The translations under genes and the position numbers were made by a program. From Euperipatoides rowelli (taxonomy: Eukaryota > Onychophora > Udeonychophora > Euonychophora > Peripatopsidae): DNA of 10,027 bases. A model generated the notes under the pieces. The model ran no database searches. It was given only the letters and a program-made list of their open reading frames with translations, and was not told the DNA's origin. Below are positions 7,689 to 10,027 of this stretch, one piece after another; the first letter of the stretch is position 1; every line of letters begins with the position of its first letter. The stretch lies in assembly GCA_003024985.2 (NCBI GenBank), contig PXIH01S0005462.1. One strand, given 5' to 3'.

Positions 7689-8003
7689 TTTTTTTTTTTT
7701 TTTTTTTACCAATGGAGAATTTCTTTATTACAATTAGTAGATTGACCAATATGGAAGCCTCAGCAATTCTTTATCACAAAGACAAAATGAAGAGAACCAC
7801 ATGTCAATCCATAAGGGGATTGACTGTTATCAAAGCCATAGTATTCTTTATTACAAAGATAAAATGAGGAGAACCACAATATGTAAGTCCATTAGATTGA
7901 CCATTATGGAAGTCTCGGCAATTATTTATCATAAAGACAAAATGAGGAGAATTACAATATGTCAATCCATTAGTAGATTGACCATTATGGTATCAGCAAA
8001 ACA
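7689..8003 (-). mobile_element. Possible retroposed 3' end of a minus-strand transcript
   Basis: Read on the minus strand, the tandem-repeat sequence ends with AATAAA (7729 to 7724), then 16 bases, then a run of 19 A (7707 to 7689). That spacing is typical of a polyadenylated mRNA or retroelement 3' end copied into DNA. The body upstream on the minus strand consists of roughly 79-bp tandem units, and I see no coding sequence in it. No flanking target duplication was found and the 5' end is not defined. A chance poly-T tract beside a repeat is the alternative, since TTTAT motifs recur in each repeat unit. Confidence 0.45.
7739..8003. repeat. Tandem array of about 79-bp units
   Basis: Units start at 7739, 7817, 7894 and 7975 (periods 78, 77 and 81); the last is partial. 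Shared landmarks are attgacc or attgact, cattatgga, a ttatcacaaagac-type block, aaaatgaggagaa and tatgtcaatcc. A partial unit may precede the array at about 7713-7738. Two overlapping plus-strand frames here, including one from 7801 to 8037, simply translate the repeat in shifting phases and are not treated as genes. Confidence 0.9.
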
Positions 8004-8152
8004 TTTAGAAGATAATTTTTTGGAGCTTGAGAGTTAAAGCAGGGATAAGAAAACTACATGCCTGTTGTTTTGAACCAATACAACATTCTATTCTCTAAAA
8101 ATCTATTGATTAAGACATAATAATAATGGAGTACAATAATATAAATAAATGG

Positions 8153-8401
8153 GTTAGATTACGTTATCTGCCCACCAACATAATTAACGTTAGGAGTCAC
8201 GTGACAACTAAAACGTAGCTGTGTGTAGAATTAGTATTTTTTATCACCGATTTTAGTATATTTTCTTTACAGTCCTAACCTTACCATAACCCTGAACCCT
8301 AGGATAACCTAGAGGTGCAATAATATTTTGCTGAGCGCTGATCTAGATAATTTCAACTTAGTACCGTCAGCCATGTTGGTGGGCAGATAATGGAATCTGA
8401 C
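8153..8401. mobile_element. MITE with ATCTGCCCACCA inverted ends
   Basis: The 29-base ends 8153-8181 and 8373-8401 are inverted repeats that match at 26 of 29 positions. Their core ttatctgcccacca is the one seen at the ends of the nested element at 5828-6939. At about 249 bp, with no coding capacity, it fits a non-autonomous element mobilised in trans. Flanks share only aaataa (near 8143 and 8403), so the target duplication is decayed or undetermined. Its interior carries hexamer core copy 3, not the interior of the larger sibling. Confidence 0.88.
8267..8324 (+). repeat. Degenerate CCTAAC hexamer core, copy 3
   Basis: After ttacagtcctaac (8267-8279), the hexamers cttacc, ataacc, ctgaac, cctagg, ataacc lead into ctagaggtgcaataat (8309-8324). 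The order and flanks match core copy 2 inside the outer element at 5699-7042, although the two host elements have unrelated ends. Confidence 0.85.
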
Positions 8402-9847
8402 TAAATAATCTATGTCACAAGCTGAAATGTGTTAAATAATCAATGTTGCAAGGCTTGAACATATTACATCACTTTATGTAACATTTTCTAGCTTGTAGAA
8501 TAGATTATATAAGATTTTCCAAGCTGTATCATAGGTTATGTTGGAAAGTATTGCATAATTTGATACTGTTGATGTTTAGGTCTATTTCTGATTTTAACTT
8601 GCTGTTGTTTTTTTTTTTTTAAGTTTTGACTGCCAGTTTTAAATTTTTATCGACGATTGCCCTATTTTTTTTTTAATTATTGGAAAATAATATTTTATTC
8701 GATCAATTCGCCTGTATTTTCATAAGATTCCATCTCATTTTGCGTAGGATTTTAATATTAATTAATGGAATGCATTATATGAATCTAAAATTTCCGCATA
8801 GTAGTCAATGATAGACAAAACAATAAAACAGATGTCCGAGTAAGATCATTTCTCCTGTGTAATAAAATAATTATTTAATGTAGGCTTATTGGAAGATAAC
8901 CTTTTTATTGTTGGAGCAACGGCAATAATATTCAGATTGGACTGAGTAATCTGAACGCCCTTGTCAAAATAAGAACAGGTCCTGATCTTTTGTACATTCA
9001 CCAATCAAATCCACCTTTTTTTTTATAAATGTCATTTAAAATGTCATTAGGCTACAAAGTCTTCCACATCCAAATAAATGCAACTAATATATGAAATCTT
9101 TGTCTTGAGATTTAAAATGTCTAATGATAAATTAATTATCTAAAAAGAATATCGATTTCATGTAGATTTCAAAACATTTAAAAGAATTGTTTTCGTTAGC
9201 TACAGAAATTTATAAAAGTACCATTATCTTTTAATTTATCTATTAAATATTTTATCAACTAATTGATTCCCGTTATTGTTCGTCAAGACATTGATTTTTA
9301 AAGTTGATCAATGTTGCTATGGTTACCAAACATCAGAGAGAGAGAGATGAGTGATGGTCTTGACTCTCTTCTGTTTATCGTTAAAGATTAATATCAGAGC
9401 AGCTCATGAATATTAAATCATTAATATTAATTAACTTTCAGCAAGGCCTGCTTTTTTTATGCTTCACTCTGCTGTCGTGTTTGATTTTAAAATAATACTT
9501 TTGTTAATCTAAGAAATGCGAGATTTTATTAATTGGTTTAGCTAAAATAATAATTTCAAATTGTGTCTCTTTTAAATTAGAAAGTTTTTTTTGTTTTTAA
9601 AAAAGCTTCTAACAGAAAGTGGTGCTGGCCATTAAATGTAATATAGTCGGCTCTAAGCCCACAAATCCACAATGATGATTTGGAGTAAAGTTTATTATCA
9701 TTGAGAATTTATCAATTCTTTTCAAATTTGTCAATTTTGTTTTATTTTGCCAAAATAATGTATGTTTAATTCATCAAATTTTCTTATCTCATTTAAAAAG
9801 ATGTGAAAATCTAAGTTTTATAAATGTTAGAGAAGAATGAACATGGG
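8402..9847. other. Long non-coding stretch with minor structure only
   Basis: Items seen are short stems at about 8932-8955 (ttcagatt/aatctgaa) and 9288-9314 (acattgat/atcaatgt), poly-T tracts near 8609 and 8669, and (AG)6 at 9335-9346. There is no gene, no RNA and no copy of the elements found elsewhere. Confidence 0.55.
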
Positions 9848-9928
9848 ATCTATTACATCATCATAAACACAAATCAAAGCAAACAGCTGGTGTTTGCTTT
9901 GATTTCAGTTTAAGATGATGTCATAGAT
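9848..9928. repeat. Near-perfect 38-bp hairpin
   Basis: The arm at 9848-9885 pairs with 9891-9928 at 34 of 38 positions, across the loop gctgg (9886-9890). The inner 15 pairs (aaatcaaagcaaaca with its complement) are unbroken, three mismatches cluster at 9863, 9869 and 9870, and one lies at 9854. The length is that of an animal microRNA precursor, but the loop is short and no flanking evidence of transcription is visible. A fold-back transposon remnant is equally possible. Either strand would fold. Confidence 0.85.
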
Positions 9929-10027
9929 GATGTAAGGGGTGGGCAAGGTTTTTTCTAAGTGTAGCCTAACAGTGGCTTTCAATAAGCTGCTGTCGCCTAC
10001 ATTAGGCTATCTACTATTCATTGGAGC
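9929..10027. other. Window edge, nothing firmly recognised
   Basis: The string ggggtgggcaagg (9936-9948) resembles the start of some hAT elements, but its mate would lie outside the window. Confidence 0.3.

Noticed and set aside
7508-8037. Two overlapping plus-strand frames of 119 and 78 codons
   Set aside because: They run through a T19 tract and tandem repeats, and their peptides mirror the 79-bp repeat in changing phases.
9335-9346. (AG)6 microsatellite
   Set aside because: It is too short to be notable and has no associated structure.
9936-9960. Start of an hAT element (ggggtgggcaagg)
   Set aside because: Only a short resemblance is present. The expected leading CA is missing and the other end lies outside the window.

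Overview
This 10 kb window looks like intergenic or intronic DNA from an AT-rich animal genome. I found no convincing protein-coding gene, tRNA or rRNA. The evidence for an animal is indirect: very AT-rich non-coding sequence, several miniature inverted-repeat elements (MITEs), degenerate TTAGGG/CCCTAA-type hexamers inside mobile elements, long homopolymers, and tandem and inverted repeats. A marine invertebrate such as a mollusc or tunicate is my best guess from the general style of the repeats. That is an impression, not something the sequence proves. There is nothing bacterial or viral here.

Layout. Positions 1-330 are featureless. A hairpin (332-399) leads into a minisatellite (431-about 912) that mixes 38-bp and 23-bp units. 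A block at 1441-1635 has almost no G on the plus strand, and a doubtful minus-strand reading frame overlaps it. A MITE-like inverted-repeat element occupies about 2282-2603. It is followed by a 19-bp perfect hairpin and two diverged copies of a roughly 147-bp repeat (2652-2988). A degenerate hexamer core lies at 3805-3847, next to one ambiguous base (3870). A potential G-quadruplex sits at 4788-4845.

The most structured part is 5691-7050. An element with inverted ends (5699-7042) is flanked by a perfect 8-bp target duplication, and a second element (5828-6939) with different inverted ends is nested inside it. The inner element carries a partly duplicated segment, a strong 22-bp inverted repeat and a short reading frame that may be a coding remnant. 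A smaller element with the same kind of ends as the inner one lies at 8153-8401. Its interior resembles the core of the outer element, so two elements share a core but have different ends.

At 7689-8003 a T19 run, with a correctly placed polyadenylation signal on the minus strand, abuts a tandem array of about 79-bp units. This looks like the 3' end of a retroposed minus-strand transcript. Near the right edge, 9848-9928 forms a near-perfect 38-bp hairpin. The remaining stretches show nothing I can name. No set of genes works together here: the window is mainly a record of transposon insertion, nesting and repeat expansion.
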